Below, piece after piece: positions 7,842 through 17,071 of a DNA stretch of 64,000 bases. The DNA is from JBFHIJ01 sp963678775. Its GTDB lineage: Bacteria > Bacteroidota > Ignavibacteria > Kapaibacteriales > UBA2268. Every line of letters starts with the position of its first letter. The stretch's first letter is position 1. Made by a program: the position numbers and the translations under genes. The notes under the pieces were generated by a model. That model was not told where the DNA came from, searched no databases, and worked only from the letters and a program-made list of their open reading frames with translations. The DNA lies in assembly GCA_963678775.2 (NCBI GenBank), contig CAXXGR010000002.1:434001-498000 (forward strand), in the 5' to 3' direction.

Positions 7842-8600
7842 ATGGATACTAAAACAGCATATATCTATGGCAGAAATGCTATAATAGAAGCTCTCAATTC
7901 GGACACTCTTCCGGAAAAAATTTTTGTCACCTATGGTGCTTCAGGAGAACCTATAGATTCTATCTTTACATTGGCTAAAAAGCTCAATGTATCTATAGTA
8001 AAGCATGACAAAAGAAAGTTTTCGGAATTGGAAAGAAAGGCAGGAATTTCTCAATTTAAAGCTCAAGGAGTAATAGCACTTAAACAGCTTGTTCAGTTTT
8101 TAGAAATTGAAGAATTTATCAATCAAGCTTATAAGATTTCAGATGCTCCGGTGCTTGTAGCTTTAGATGAAATAAATGATCCCCACAATCTCGGTGCTAT
8201 AGCCAGATCAGCGGAATGCTCAGGTGCTGCCGGTATAATAATACAGAGTAAAGGAGCTTCTCCTGTAACTCCTACTGCTCTTAAAACATCTGCAGGTGCT
8301 TTAGAGCATTTGCCTGTATGCAGAGTTCCTAATATTTCTCAAACTCTAAAAATGCTTAAAATGGAAGGATTTAAAGTTATTGGTACTGCTGCAGGCTCTA
8401 ATAATCAGTACACTGATGACTTATACAAAGAGCCTATCATACTTGTTATTGGATCTGAAGGCACAGGTATGAATCCAAACGTAGCTAAAGTTTGTGATTA
8501 TAAAGTAAATATTCCTCTTCAAGGAAAAATTGAATCTCTTAACGCCTCAGTTTCTGCGGGTATTATGCTATATGAGATATTGAGACAAAGAAGTTTATAA
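7842..8600 (+). CDS. rlmB: 23S rRNA 2'-O-ribose methyltransferase, RlmB/SpoU family
   Basis: 252 residues: an N-terminal substrate-binding domain (1-80) and a C-terminal SPOUT knot domain. Knot motifs seen: motif 1 NDPHNLGAIARSA, motif 2 ILVIGSEGTGM, motif 3 IPLQGKIESLNASVSAG. SAM-dependent methylation of a guanosine ribose in 23S rRNA (Gm2251 in E. coli). Other SpoU enzymes such as TrmH-type are possible, but length and the N-terminal domain fit RlmB. Divergent from queF. Confidence 0.88.
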   Translation: MDTKTAYIYGRNAIIEALNSDTLPEKIFVTYGASGEPIDSIFTLAKKLNVSIVKHDKRKFSELERKAGISQFKAQGVIALKQLVQFLEIEEFINQAYKISDAPVLVALDEINDPHNLGAIARSAECSGAAGIIIQSKGASPVTPTALKTSAGALEHLPVCRVPNISQTLKMLKMEGFKVIGTAAGSNNQYTDDLYKEPIILVIGSEGTGMNPNVAKVCDYKVNIPLQGKIESLNASVSAGIMLYEILRQRSL

Positions 8601-8651
8601 TCTTATTTCTTTTCTTGTTTATCACTTAGAACTTGCAAACAAAGACCAATG

Positions 8652-8690
8652 GCTCAGTGACATTCTGATATCTATAATATGTCACTGAGC
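8652..8690. repeat. Inverted repeat sharing the array core (GCTCAGTGAC / GTCACTGAGC)
   Basis: Perfect 10-bp arms at 8652-8661 and 8681-8690 with an AT-rich 19-bp centre. The arm is the same 10-mer found in the right arm of the 4.4-6.8 kb array, so this looks like a solo or decayed family member. No T-run follows, so it is not a clear terminator. The rest of 8601-8843 shows nothing else. Confidence 0.7.
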
Positions 8691-8843
8691 TACTTATATG
8701 CCTATAAATACTCTCAATCCATTTCTCTAATGCTTCTTCCATATCATAAATAATAAAACCATATTAGCTCGTATACTAAATTTTCTTTTATCTAAGCACT
8801 AAATGGACTAAATTTGTTTTATTTAAAATTTGTGTCAAGTGCT

Positions 8844-9668
8844 ATGAAATATATAATCTTAATATGTATGACTTTATTTACTTTTTCTTGTGCTAATAAT
8901 GCAGAAATAAAGCAACAATCGTCTACAGCCAATTCAAATACGTCAGGTAAACCAGTGAATACTGAACTTAAAAAATATACTTATGATATTGTAAGAACAT
9001 TTAATCACGACCCTCTGGCTTATACTCAGGGTCTATTCTTTTATGAAGGGAATTTATATGAATCTACGGGGCAAAGGGGAGAGTCGTCACTCAGAAAAAT
9101 TGATCCGCAGACCGGCAAAGTACTCAAAAAAGTAGCATTAGCTGATGAATACTTCGGTGAAGGTATTACTCGAATCAATGATGAAATATTTATGCTTACT
9201 TGGACTTCTGGTAAATGCTTTGTATATGATATCAATACCTTTAAGCAAAAAAGAGAATATAAATATCCGGGTGAGGGTTGGGGATTAACCAGCACTGAGG
9301 ATAATCATCTGATGATGACAGATGGATCAAACTATATCAGATATATCGATCCTAATACTTTTGAAGTTAAAAATACTATAGCTATTTACTACCAAAACTC
9401 TCCGGTAAATGCTCTCAACGAGATTGAAAAAGTAGATAATATTATTCTTGCTAATATTTACACTTCAGATGCTATAGCTGTTATAGATTTGAATACAAAT
9501 CAAATGCAAGGTATAATAGACTGCTCTGAGCTTCGTAAGACACTTAAAGATAATCCCAGGGCAGAAGTGCTTAATGGTATAGCTTATGATAAAGAAACTA
9601 AACACCTTTACGTAACAGGTAAATACTGGAATACTATGTTTGAAATAAAAGTAAATGACTTGTTTTAA
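8844..9668 (+). CDS. Glutaminyl-peptide cyclotransferase (glutamine cyclotransferase family), lipoprotein
   Basis: 274 residues from the ATG at 8844. An in-frame TTG 30 bp upstream would spoil the signal peptide. Signal: MKYIILICMTLFTFSC, a lipobox with Cys16, so a periplasmic or outer-membrane lipoprotein. The mature part is a five-blade beta-propeller type with FNHDPLAYTQGLFF, YESTGQRGESSLRKID, GEGITRI, LTWTSGKCFVYD and LNGIAYDKETKHLYVTGKYW, the hallmark pattern of plant/bacterial-type glutamine cyclotransferase. Forms N-terminal pyroglutamate on peptides or secreted proteins. No co-transcribed partner; DUF58 follows after 74 bp. Confidence 0.9.
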   Translation: MKYIILICMTLFTFSCANNAEIKQQSSTANSNTSGKPVNTELKKYTYDIVRTFNHDPLAYTQGLFFYEGNLYESTGQRGESSLRKIDPQTGKVLKKVALADEYFGEGITRINDEIFMLTWTSGKCFVYDINTFKQKREYKYPGEGWGLTSTEDNHLMMTDGSNYIRYIDPNTFEVKNTIAIYYQNSPVNALNEIEKVDNIILANIYTSDAIAVIDLNTNQMQGIIDCSELRKTLKDNPRAEVLNGIAYDKETKHLYVTGKYWNTMFEIKVNDLF

Positions 9669-9742
9669 CTGTAAAAAGTAAAACTTATTATTATCGCTAC
9701 GTATATAGCTTATATTACAACAGAAAAACAAAGAGAATCTAA

Positions 9743-10636
9743 ATGAATGACTATAAAAAATATCTAAAACCGGAAGTAATTGCTCAAATTCAAAATATTG
9801 AAATGAAAGCTAAACTTGTTGTAGAAGGCTTTATCACCGGTTTACATAAATCTCCTTATCATGGTTTTTCTGTTGAATTCGCCGAACATAGGCAGTACCG
9901 CCCCGGTGATGAAATTAAGCATATAGACTGGAAAGTTTACGGAAGATCTAATAAATACTACGTAAAACAATACGAAGAAGAAACTAACCTAAGAGCAGTA
10001 ATTGCTATTGATTCGTCTGCATCAATGAAATATGGATCAAAAGGAAATATAAGTAAATACGAATATGCAAGCTATTTGGCAGCAGCCTTAGCTACATTAC
10101 TTATTAGACAAAGAGACGCAGTAGGGCTAGCTTTGTATGACAATGAACTAAAAAAGTTTTTGCCACCCAACTCAAAGCCTTCTTATATTCACCCTATTCT
10201 AAAAACAATTGATGATTATGTTCCTTCAAATGAAACAGGAACTGCTAAGGCATTGGACGAACTTGCCGAACGTATAAAACGCAGAGGTTTAGTGATAATT
10301 ATAAGTGATTTCTTTGATGATATTAAGTCAGTAACTGATGCTCTTAAGCACTTTAGGCACAGAAACCACGATGTACTGGCTCTGCAAGTGCTTGACCCAA
10401 AAGAAATAAACTTTGACTTTGGTGAAGGTGCTAATTTTATAGACCTTGAAACTGGCGAAGAGATAGTAACTCAACCATATCAAATCCAAAAAGCATATAA
10501 AGGAGCCGTTTCCGAATTTATCAATCAGGTAAAAAGGGAATGCCAGCTCCATAAAATAGACTACCATCTAATAAGTACAGCTGATACTTTTGATAAAGCA
10601 CTAAGAGAGTATCTAACTAAAAGATCTAAAATGTAA
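9743..10636 (+). CDS. DUF58 domain protein with VWA-like fold
   Basis: 297 residues. Signature HRQYRPGDEIKHIDWKVYGR of DUF58 at residues 53-72, followed by a von Willebrand A-like domain with a MIDAS-type DSSASM (about residues 92-97) and VIIISDFFDD. Family proteins usually sit beside MoxR-type AAA ATPases and further VWA proteins and are thought to act in metal insertion or complex assembly. Here no moxR is adjacent. SD-like AAAGAGA before the ATG. Cytosolic, no membrane segment. Molecular role unknown. Confidence 0.88.
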   Translation: MNDYKKYLKPEVIAQIQNIEMKAKLVVEGFITGLHKSPYHGFSVEFAEHRQYRPGDEIKHIDWKVYGRSNKYYVKQYEEETNLRAVIAIDSSASMKYGSKGNISKYEYASYLAAALATLLIRQRDAVGLALYDNELKKFLPPNSKPSYIHPILKTIDDYVPSNETGTAKALDELAERIKRRGLVIIISDFFDDIKSVTDALKHFRHRNHDVLALQVLDPKEINFDFGEGANFIDLETGEEIVTQPYQIQKAYKGAVSEFINQVKRECQLHKIDYHLISTADTFDKALREYLTKRSKM

Positions 10637-10659
10637 TAATATCTGATTGCTCTCAAAAC

Positions 10660-10797
10660 CCATAACCCCAAACCCCTTGTCAGGGGCTTATTTGATTTAA
10701 GATTAGACCCATTTTTTCTTAAGCCCCCTTGACAAAACGATTTGCTGAGCTAAAGTTTACCCAGAACGAAGTCGAAGGGAAGTAGGGGTTTGGCAGA
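10660..10797. repeat. Nested inverted repeat, Bacteroidota-style intergenic element
   Basis: CCAAACCCCTTGTCAGGGGC near the left end is mirrored by AAGCCCCCTTGAC in the middle and by AGTAGGGGTTTGG at the right end. The segment GAACGAAGTCGAAGGG resembles the GTCGAAG core of the 4.4-6.8 kb arms. It looks like a mobile or decayed intergenic repeat between convergent genes; it may also end transcripts from both sides. Confidence 0.6.
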
Positions 10798-10817
10798 TTT
10801 ATACAAGTTTTAGAAGA

Positions 10818-11633
10818 TCAATATACCTCCGGTATGAAGTTTATATCCTCAATAGGCAACCTTACTGTTGCAGAAGTTATCCTTCTTTCAGGGAACTCAA
10901 ATGGATCAGGAATAACATCTTCGTATTTTATTTTAGATAGTAAATGAGAAATTACATTTAACCTAGCTCGTTTTTTATCATCTGATATTACATCATACCA
11001 CGGCGACTTTTTAGTATCCGTATATTTGAACATCTCATCTTTCGCTCGGCTGTACTCTACCCATTTATCGAATGAAGCTAAATCAACAGGTGAGAGCTTC
11101 CATCTTTTTTTAGGATCTATAGCTCTTGCGCGAAAGCGTCTTTCCTGCTCTTCTTCACTTACAGAAATCCAGTATTTGAGTAATATAATTCCTGATCTAA
11201 TCAACATCCTTTCAAATTCGGGACATGAACGCAAAAATTCTTCGTACTCATCATCTGTGCAAAATCCCATCACTCGTTCCACACCGGCACGATTATACCA
11301 ACTTCTGTCAAAAACAACTATTTCACCACCGGCCGGCAAATGTGATACGTATCTCTGGAAATACCACTGAGTCTGCTCTCTATCCGAAGGCTTAGTTAGT
11401 GCTACAACTCTGGCGATTCTTGGATTTAAAGGTTCTAGTATTCTTTTTATAATACCGCCTTTTCCGGCTGCATCTCTTCCTTCAAAAAGAACAACAACTT
11501 TCAGTTTCTTTTGATTTACCCAGTGCTGCAATTTAACTAGCTCCATTTGAAGATTTTGCAACTCCTGATGATAATATTTAGATTTGATTCTACCATCTTC
11601 GTGGTACTGTTTGGGATCTGATCTGTCTGGCAT
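10818..11633 (-). CDS. ppk2: Polyphosphate kinase 2 (PPK2) family
   Basis: 271 residues, single PPK2 domain. Walker A GRDAAGKGG (about residues 52-60), GIIKRILEPLNPR, Walker B-like VVFDRSWYNRAGVERVMGF, and lid arginines in RRFRARAIDPKKRWKLSP. Transfers phosphate between polyphosphate and nucleotides, mostly forming ATP or GTP from NDPs in class I enzymes. Length and motif spacing favour class I, but donor/acceptor choice cannot be fixed here. Cytosolic. Monocistronic, convergent with the DUF58 gene. Confidence 0.92.
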   Translation of the reverse strand: MPDRSDPKQYHEDGRIKSKYYHQELQNLQMELVKLQHWVNQKKLKVVVLFEGRDAAGKGGIIKRILEPLNPRIARVVALTKPSDREQTQWYFQRYVSHLPAGGEIVVFDRSWYNRAGVERVMGFCTDDEYEEFLRSCPEFERMLIRSGIILLKYWISVSEEEQERRFRARAIDPKKRWKLSPVDLASFDKWVEYSRAKDEMFKYTDTKKSPWYDVISDDKKRARLNVISHLLSKIKYEDVIPDPFEFPERRITSATVRLPIEDINFIPEVY

Positions 11634-11948
11634 AAAATACTCCTTAAGTCTTTATTTATAACACGCAAAGAGGATATTATTATTTATATCTGATTTATTT
11701 TCATCTAATTTGGCATATAGTTTTTAGATAGCATTTTTTATATCGCCTCTTTTGTTATTTTGATTAGGTAAATAAATATATATATTTATGAACTTTGCCT
11801 ATATTATTTGGTAAGAGCTTATTCCAAATAATTCGTCACTCGTAATTGCTTTCACCTACAATTTAATTATTTGGTTTAGCATTAATTAACTAATTTCGTA
11901 TAGAATCAAAAAGACTATATTTAATACACTATATAATAGGATTTCGAT
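11634..11948. other. serS upstream region with three ATTATTTGG motifs
   Basis: A 315-bp AT-rich gap between divergent ppk2 and serS. ATTATTTGG occurs at 11803-11811 and 11866-11874, with an inverted copy (CCAAATAAT) at 11824-11832. The first pair makes a perfect 9-bp inverted repeat with a 12-bp centre. A candidate operator or hairpin in the serS leader; no T-box pattern was seen. Confidence 0.5.
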
Positions 11949-13208
11949 ATGTTGGATTTGAAATTTGTACGCGAAAATATTGATTTGGTACAGCAAAATA
12001 TCAAAAACAAAAACGAATCTGTAGATGTTACTGCTCTTCCTCAGTTAGACGAAAAAAGAAGAACTATCATCGCTGAAGTTGAAAATCTAAAAAATCTTCG
12101 TAATACTGCTTCTAAAGAAATTGCTCTGCTTAAAAGAATTAAAGAAAATGCAGATGATAAGATAGCTGAAATGAAAGAAGTATCCGATAAAATAAAAAAT
12201 ATAGATGATGAGCTAAGAGATGTTGAAACTCAAATAGCTGAGCTCATGAGCAAAGTTCCTAATATGTGCCACAAAGATGTACCTATCGGAAAAACTGAAG
12301 CTGATAACATAGTGGTAAAAGAATGGGGCGAAAGAGTTACTCAGCCTGTTAAAAAAGATCATATTGAAATTGCTAAAGATCGTAAAATTATTGATTTCGA
12401 ACGTGGGGCGAAAGTTTCAGGTGCAGGCTTTGCTTTTTATACCGGCAAAGGTGCAGCATTGGAAAGAGCTCTTATAAACTTCTTCCTAAATACTCACTTA
12501 GAAAAACACGGCTACTATGAAATGATGCCTCCTTTCTTAGTAAATGAAAGCTCAATGCGCGGTACAGGTCAGCTACCTAAAATGGCTGAAGATATGTACC
12601 ACGCAACTGAAGATAATATGTACCTTATTCCTACTGCAGAAGTGCCTCTGACTAATTACTATAATAACGAAATTATACGTGAAGAGCTTCCTATTAAGAT
12701 TTGCGGTTACTCGCCTTGTTTCAGAAGAGAAGCAGGCAGCTACGGCAAAGAAGTACACGGTTTCCTTAGGGTTCATCAGTTCAATAAAGTAGAGCTCGTT
12801 AAGTTCACTAAACCTGAGGACTCATATAATGAGTTAGAAAAGCTAATAAAAGACGCTGAGGACCTTTTACAGGCCTTAGGATTGGAATATAGACTACTTC
12901 ACCTCTGCTCCGGCGACACTAGTTTCTCATCAGCTTCTACTTTTGATTTAGAAGTATGGGCACCGGGCGAAGAAAAGTGGTTAGAAGTATCAAGCTGTTC
13001 TAATTTTGAAGACTTCCAAGCTAGAAGAGCAAACATCAGATTCAAAAGAGAATCTAATGCTAAACCTGAATTTGTACATACATTGAACGGATCTGCATTA
13101 GCTACTTCAAGAATCTTTGCAGCTCTAATTGAAACTCACCTACAGGAAGACGGCACTGTGAAAGTACCTGAGTGCTTGCAGAAATATACAGGCTTCGATA
13201 CTATATAA
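11949..13208 (+). CDS. serS: Seryl-tRNA synthetase
   Basis: 419 residues, standard SerRS length. N-terminal long coiled-coil arm (about 25-100) that binds the tRNA-Ser long variable arm, then the class II catalytic core: motif 2 CFRREAGSYGKEVHGFLRVH and motif 3 LNGSALATSRIFAALIETH. Charges tRNA-Ser. Stands alone; the downstream gap is the DnaA-box region. Confidence 0.97.
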   Translation: MLDLKFVRENIDLVQQNIKNKNESVDVTALPQLDEKRRTIIAEVENLKNLRNTASKEIALLKRIKENADDKIAEMKEVSDKIKNIDDELRDVETQIAELMSKVPNMCHKDVPIGKTEADNIVVKEWGERVTQPVKKDHIEIAKDRKIIDFERGAKVSGAGFAFYTGKGAALERALINFFLNTHLEKHGYYEMMPPFLVNESSMRGTGQLPKMAEDMYHATEDNMYLIPTAEVPLTNYYNNEIIREELPIKICGYSPCFRREAGSYGKEVHGFLRVHQFNKVELVKFTKPEDSYNELEKLIKDAEDLLQALGLEYRLLHLCSGDTSFSSASTFDLEVWAPGEEKWLEVSSCSNFEDFQARRANIRFKRESNAKPEFVHTLNGSALATSRIFAALIETHLQEDGTVKVPECLQKYTGFDTI

Positions 13209-13840
13209 TAACATTGAGTTCTTTTTTTCTATTATAAATATGATGATGATGTACTTAGTGTAGAAAAGTTGAAAAGCTAAAATTTGAAAAGCTAAGTATT
13301 TGAAATATCGAAATTTATAAAGTAAATTTAATAATCAAATATTGTTGATAAGTATGTGGATAACTTATAGTTTTCAACACTCTGAGTGGAATACTTTTAG
13401 ATGTTGACAAAATCCTAAGTTATCCACATAATTTTTAAGATTTCCAACACTCCATAAAACCGCTCTGTATCTAAGTTGTGGACAATTATTTGAGAATTTA
13501 CAAAATCAATTATAAGTTTATGTATAGCAAGAAATTATTGCTGCATAGTTTTTACGCAAGCCTTTCTAAGTCCTTATTATTACGAATTCCTGCTATTTTG
13601 TTTGTAGAGATATCAACAGATGGTGTGAAATTTCAAAAATTGAGTATATATATTCCATCGGTTCAAGCCATTTAGTGAAGATATAGTCTATCTATCTATT
13701 AGTAATTAGAGCAATTGAATAATGACTAATCTCATTTTTTAAACGTAAATAAATATTTAATAGCAAAATATTAGGCATTCCTAAATAAATAATCTGCGAT
13801 TACGTTATCTTATATATTAATCAATACAAAAAATCTAACG
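13209..13840. other. oriC: Candidate chromosomal replication origin (oriC) with DnaA-box cluster
   Basis: A gene-free 632-bp stretch. Perfect DnaA boxes TTATCCACA at 13355-13363 (minus) and 13420-13428 (plus); near boxes TTATCAACA 13343-13351 (minus), TTGTCCACA 13477-13485 (minus), TTGTCAACA 13402-13410 (minus); weaker TTTTCAACA 13371-13379 and TTTCCAACA 13441-13449. Flanks are very AT-rich (13215-13340 and 13690-13840), suitable for unwinding. A 12-bp direct repeat TTGAAAAGCTAA lies at 13269-13280 and 13284-13295. dnaA/dnaN are not in the window, so this rests on box clustering and on closeness to the parS-like sites. Confidence 0.65.
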
Positions 13841-14551
13841 ATGAAATATACAATATATCGATCAAATAACAGGGGTTATGCTGATTATGGCTGGCTGAAG
13901 ACATATTATTCATTTAGTTTTTCTGAATATTATAATCCTGATATGATGCAGTTTGGAGCTTTAAGAGTAATCAACGACGACAGTATAGCTCCTAAAAAAG
14001 GATTTGGTACTCACCCACACGAAAATATGGAGATAATTACTATACCTCTGGAAGGGCAACTTAAGCACGAAGACAGTATGGGTAATTCTTCAGTTATAAA
14101 AGCGGGTGAGATACAGGTGATGAGTGCCGGCAAAGGTGTGCTCCACAGTGAATATAATGCTGATGCTACTGCTACTTGTAAGTTGCTACAGATATGGGTT
14201 ATACCTAAAGAAATGAATATAGAACCAAGATATGATCAAATATCTTTAGAGCAAGTTTATAAAAAAAATGAGCTTTATGGAATTTTATCTCCAGATCCGG
14301 ATGAAAGTGGTGTATGGATAAACCAAGATGCCTGGTTCTCAATGGGTGATTTGGATAAAGATGTAACACAATCTTACAAAGTACGTAAAAGTAATGGAGT
14401 CTATATCTTTGTAATAGACGGAAGCATTGAAATAGAAGGTCAGATATTAAACAGACGAGATGCTATAGGAATAGTAGAAGCTAATGAGTTTGTTTTAAAA
14501 TCAATTGATAAATCAAATATTTTAATAATGGATATACCAATGTCCATATAG
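13841..14551 (+). CDS. Pirin family protein (YhhW-like bicupin)
   Basis: 236 residues, two cupin halves. Metal-binding pattern in the N-terminal cupin: GTHPHENMEIITIPLEG then GVLHSEYN, matching the His-His-His-Glu set of pirins. Bacterial relatives include quercetin 2,3-dioxygenase YhhW and redox-responsive regulators; the true substrate is unknown. The nitroreductase gene follows after 12 bp with a good SD, so both form an operon, suggesting a redox or xenobiotic stress role. Confidence 0.9.
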   Translation: MKYTIYRSNNRGYADYGWLKTYYSFSFSEYYNPDMMQFGALRVINDDSIAPKKGFGTHPHENMEIITIPLEGQLKHEDSMGNSSVIKAGEIQVMSAGKGVLHSEYNADATATCKLLQIWVIPKEMNIEPRYDQISLEQVYKKNELYGILSPDPDESGVWINQDAWFSMGDLDKDVTQSYKVRKSNGVYIFVIDGSIEIEGQILNRRDAIGIVEANEFVLKSIDKSNILIMDIPMSI

Positions 14552-14563
14552 GAGAAATTAGAG

Positions 14564-15193
14564 ATGAATTTATTAGAAAATCTAAACTGGCGTTATGCCA
14601 CAAAAAAATTTGATACTACAAAAAATATTAGCAAAGATGATTTAGATAAGCTTATGGAAGCGGTTAGGCTCTCTGTGTCTTCTTATGGCTTGCAGCTATA
14701 TAAGGTGTTAGTTGTGGAAGATAAGGAAGTAAAAGAGAAGCTAAAAGCAGCTGCATGGAATCAGACTCAATTAACTGATGCATCTAACATTTTTGTATTT
14801 TGTAACTATGCAGACGTAAAAGCTGAGCATATTGATGAATATATTGATAATGTAGCAGAAACACGCAATATGGAAGTGAAAGATTTAGTCCAATATGCAG
14901 ATATTATGAAAAATACTGTATTGGGTTTGGATATAGAAACTAAAGCAAACTGGACTGCACGTCAAACTTATATAGCCTTGGGAACTTTGTTAGATGCTTG
15001 CGCTGAATTAAGAATAGATGCCTGCCCAATGGAAGGCTTTGATAATGCGCAATTTGATGAAATACTCGGACTAAAAGAAAAAGGTTTAAAATCAGCTGTT
15101 ATAGCAGCTGTAGGCTATCGATCAGATGAAGATCCATATCAACATTTGACAAAAGTAAGAAAAAGCAAAGAAGATTTGTTTGAAATTATCTAG
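14564..15193 (+). CDS. NAD(P)H-dependent oxidoreductase, nitroreductase family (NfsB-like)
   Basis: 209 residues. N-terminal WRYATKKFDTTKNIS, the FMN-binding RxxxKxFD pattern of this family, SYGLQLYKVLVV, and C-terminal GYRSDEDPYQHLTKVRK. FMN enzymes of this type reduce nitro compounds or quinones, and some act in oxidative stress. SD AGGAG (14550-14555). Second gene of the pirin operon, ended by the terminator at 15224-15257. Confidence 0.9.
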   Translation: MNLLENLNWRYATKKFDTTKNISKDDLDKLMEAVRLSVSSYGLQLYKVLVVEDKEVKEKLKAAAWNQTQLTDASNIFVFCNYADVKAEHIDEYIDNVAETRNMEVKDLVQYADIMKNTVLGLDIETKANWTARQTYIALGTLLDACAELRIDACPMEGFDNAQFDEILGLKEKGLKSAVIAAVGYRSDEDPYQHLTKVRKSKEDLFEII

Positions 15194-15223
15194 AGTTTAG
15201 ATTGTAAAATAGATAAAATATAT

Positions 15224-15257
15224 AAAGAGATGCTGGAAATAGTGTCTCTTTTTTTAT
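15224..15257 (+). terminator. Intrinsic terminator after the pirin-nitroreductase operon
   Basis: Stem AAAGAGATGC (15224-15233) with GTGTCTCTTT (15242-15251), then a T-run. Two mismatched or wobble pairs near the loop. Confidence 0.7.
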
Positions 15258-15333
15258 ATAGAAACTCAAATAAATTCTAATATCTTCGTTTAACACTATT
15301 ATTGACAATAAGCCATATTATAGGTCAAATATC

Positions 15334-16308
15334 ATGATTAGTAGGTTTAAATACATTATATTTCTTATTCTTTTTAGCGGATTTTCTACTCAGGCAATTG
15401 CTCAATCTTTCGAAAAATTGAAAATATTTAAAGAATTTGTAGATTACTATAACAAGGAAAAGCCGGATAGTATTTATAAGTTATTTAATATCCCAATGCA
15501 GGAAGCTCTTCCTATTGAAAAAACCAGGGAGTTTATCGGGCAGACTAAAACTCAGTTAGGTGATATTATAAGTTATGAATTTATAGCTTATCACGAGCAA
15601 AATACTAAGCTTGCAATCTATAAAACAAAGTTTAGAAACGCGGAATTCGATGTGTTTATTGAGGTAAATAACAAGCTGATATCAGGCTTGCTTCTTAAGC
15701 CACATAAAGATAAAAGTATCAAAATAATGGAGAGAAATATAACTAAGATGGAGCTACCATTTAATGGAAAGTGGTACGTAGTGTGGGGTGGAGATACTAA
15801 AGAGTTGAATTACCATGTGGAATCAGATTCTCAAAAAAATGCTTTTGATTTTGTAATAATAGGTGATAATGGTAAATCATATTCCAACAGTGGTAATAAG
15901 AATGAAGACTATCACTGTTTTGGTAAAAATCTTTTAGCTCCTTGTGATGCCGAAGTATTCATGGCGGTAGATGGGATTAAAGATAATATCCCAGGTAAAA
16001 TGGACACTTCTTTTCCTATGGGAAATACTGTCATACTAAAAACAGATGCAGGAGAATATATATACTTATGCCATTTTAAACAATTTTCAATTAGGGTAAA
16101 AGAAGGTAGTAAAGTAAAAAAAGGAGATGTATTAGGTAATTGTGGTAATTCGGGAAGATCTTCTGAGCCGCATTTACACTTTCATATTCAAAATACATAC
16201 GATGCTATGAATGCGACAGGTATAAAATGTTACTTTAATAATATAGTTGTAAATGGATTGAATAAACAAGATTACTCTCCTGTGCAGGCTGAAATGGTAG
16301 GGCAATAG
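15334..16308 (+). CDS. M23 family metallopeptidase, secreted
   Basis: 324 residues. Signal peptide about 1-23 (hydrophobic IIFLILFSGFSTQAIAQ). Residues 25-130 are a DUF3887-like domain, and the LytM/M23 domain covers 150-300: the metal ligands are the His/Asp pair spread over YHVESDSQKNAFDFV and the EPHLHFHIQ motif at the end. Lysostaphin-type zinc hydrolases cut peptidoglycan cross-bridges, so it probably acts in the periplasm on cell wall, or on peptides. Monocistronic. Confidence 0.88.
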   Translation: MISRFKYIIFLILFSGFSTQAIAQSFEKLKIFKEFVDYYNKEKPDSIYKLFNIPMQEALPIEKTREFIGQTKTQLGDIISYEFIAYHEQNTKLAIYKTKFRNAEFDVFIEVNNKLISGLLLKPHKDKSIKIMERNITKMELPFNGKWYVVWGGDTKELNYHVESDSQKNAFDFVIIGDNGKSYSNSGNKNEDYHCFGKNLLAPCDAEVFMAVDGIKDNIPGKMDTSFPMGNTVILKTDAGEYIYLCHFKQFSIRVKEGSKVKKGDVLGNCGNSGRSSEPHLHFHIQNTYDAMNATGIKCYFNNIVVNGLNKQDYSPVQAEMVGQ

Positions 16309-16378
16309 CAGTTTGTTTATTAACTATTTACCTAAAATTTATCTATATCAATCCGCTCAGCACGCTAAAGTATAGAGT

Positions 16379-17023
16379 CTAATTATCACTACTTCCTCCA
16401 TTCTTAAATATTTTTTCCATAGCTTTTTTGGTAGCACTGATAGTAAAGCCTTTAGCTTGTAAGTAATTATAAAGTGCAGGCTTTTGCTTTGCAAGTGGTT
16501 TACCTGAAATAAGCCGCATTTTTTTTAATGATGATTTGGTTGCAAATTCTTCCTCTTTTTCGAATGGATAGTGTAAATTTACTGCATTATCGCAGACATA
16601 CTCCGGAACTCCAAAACTTCTAAGCTTCATTTTAATCTTTAGCGGACCATCCTGTTTTTTAAGTAAAGTCTCTTTAATATAGGCGCTTGCAAATTTTTCG
16701 TCATCTATCAGATTAAACTCTTTCAGAAAATCAATGCATCTATCTATTAAGTCCTGAGGATATTGCTTTCCTTCTAATTTATGCCTCACCTGCCATTCGG
16801 AGCGAAGTCTGTAGCTAGCGTAAGTATAAGCATCTTGTTTTGCTGAAATAATGGCTTGTTTTGATTCAATTTCTTCAATAAGCTCATCGCTCAAGTCCAT
16901 CTCTTTTTTGAGAGTGTACTCCAAAACCAGATCCATATCCAATTCTAAACTTCTTCCATCATTGAGAGTAAGAAGGACAACTCTTTTGAGCTTTCTATAT
17001 TTTATAGATTCTATTTGTGTCAT
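16379..17023 (-). CDS. recX: Regulatory protein RecX
   Basis: 214 residues, three-helix repeats with YASYRLRSEWQVRHKLEGKQ, CIDFLKEFNLIDDEKFASAYI and GPLKIKMKLRSFGVPE, the RecX pattern. Binds RecA filaments and limits recombinase activity. Located about 30 kb from recA in this window, which is not the adjacent arrangement seen in many bacteria. Follows the HI0933-type flavoprotein by 48 bp on the same strand, so may be co-transcribed. Confidence 0.9.
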   Translation of the reverse strand: MTQIESIKYRKLKRVVLLTLNDGRSLELDMDLVLEYTLKKEMDLSDELIEEIESKQAIISAKQDAYTYASYRLRSEWQVRHKLEGKQYPQDLIDRCIDFLKEFNLIDDEKFASAYIKETLLKKQDGPLKIKMKLRSFGVPEYVCDNAVNLHYPFEKEEEFATKSSLKKMRLISGKPLAKQKPALYNYLQAKGFTISATKKAMEKIFKNGGSSDN

Positions 17024-17071
17024 ACGATTTAAGTTAGAAAGTGAATTAGCGTATATATTTTAAAACTGTTA

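Noticed and set aside
8652..8690. Terminator of rlmB
   Set aside because: No T-run follows; the arms match the array repeat family instead.
13478..13675. 65-codon plus-strand frame inside the DnaA-box region
   Set aside because: GTG start within a DnaA box, no SD, no family resemblance; most likely chance.
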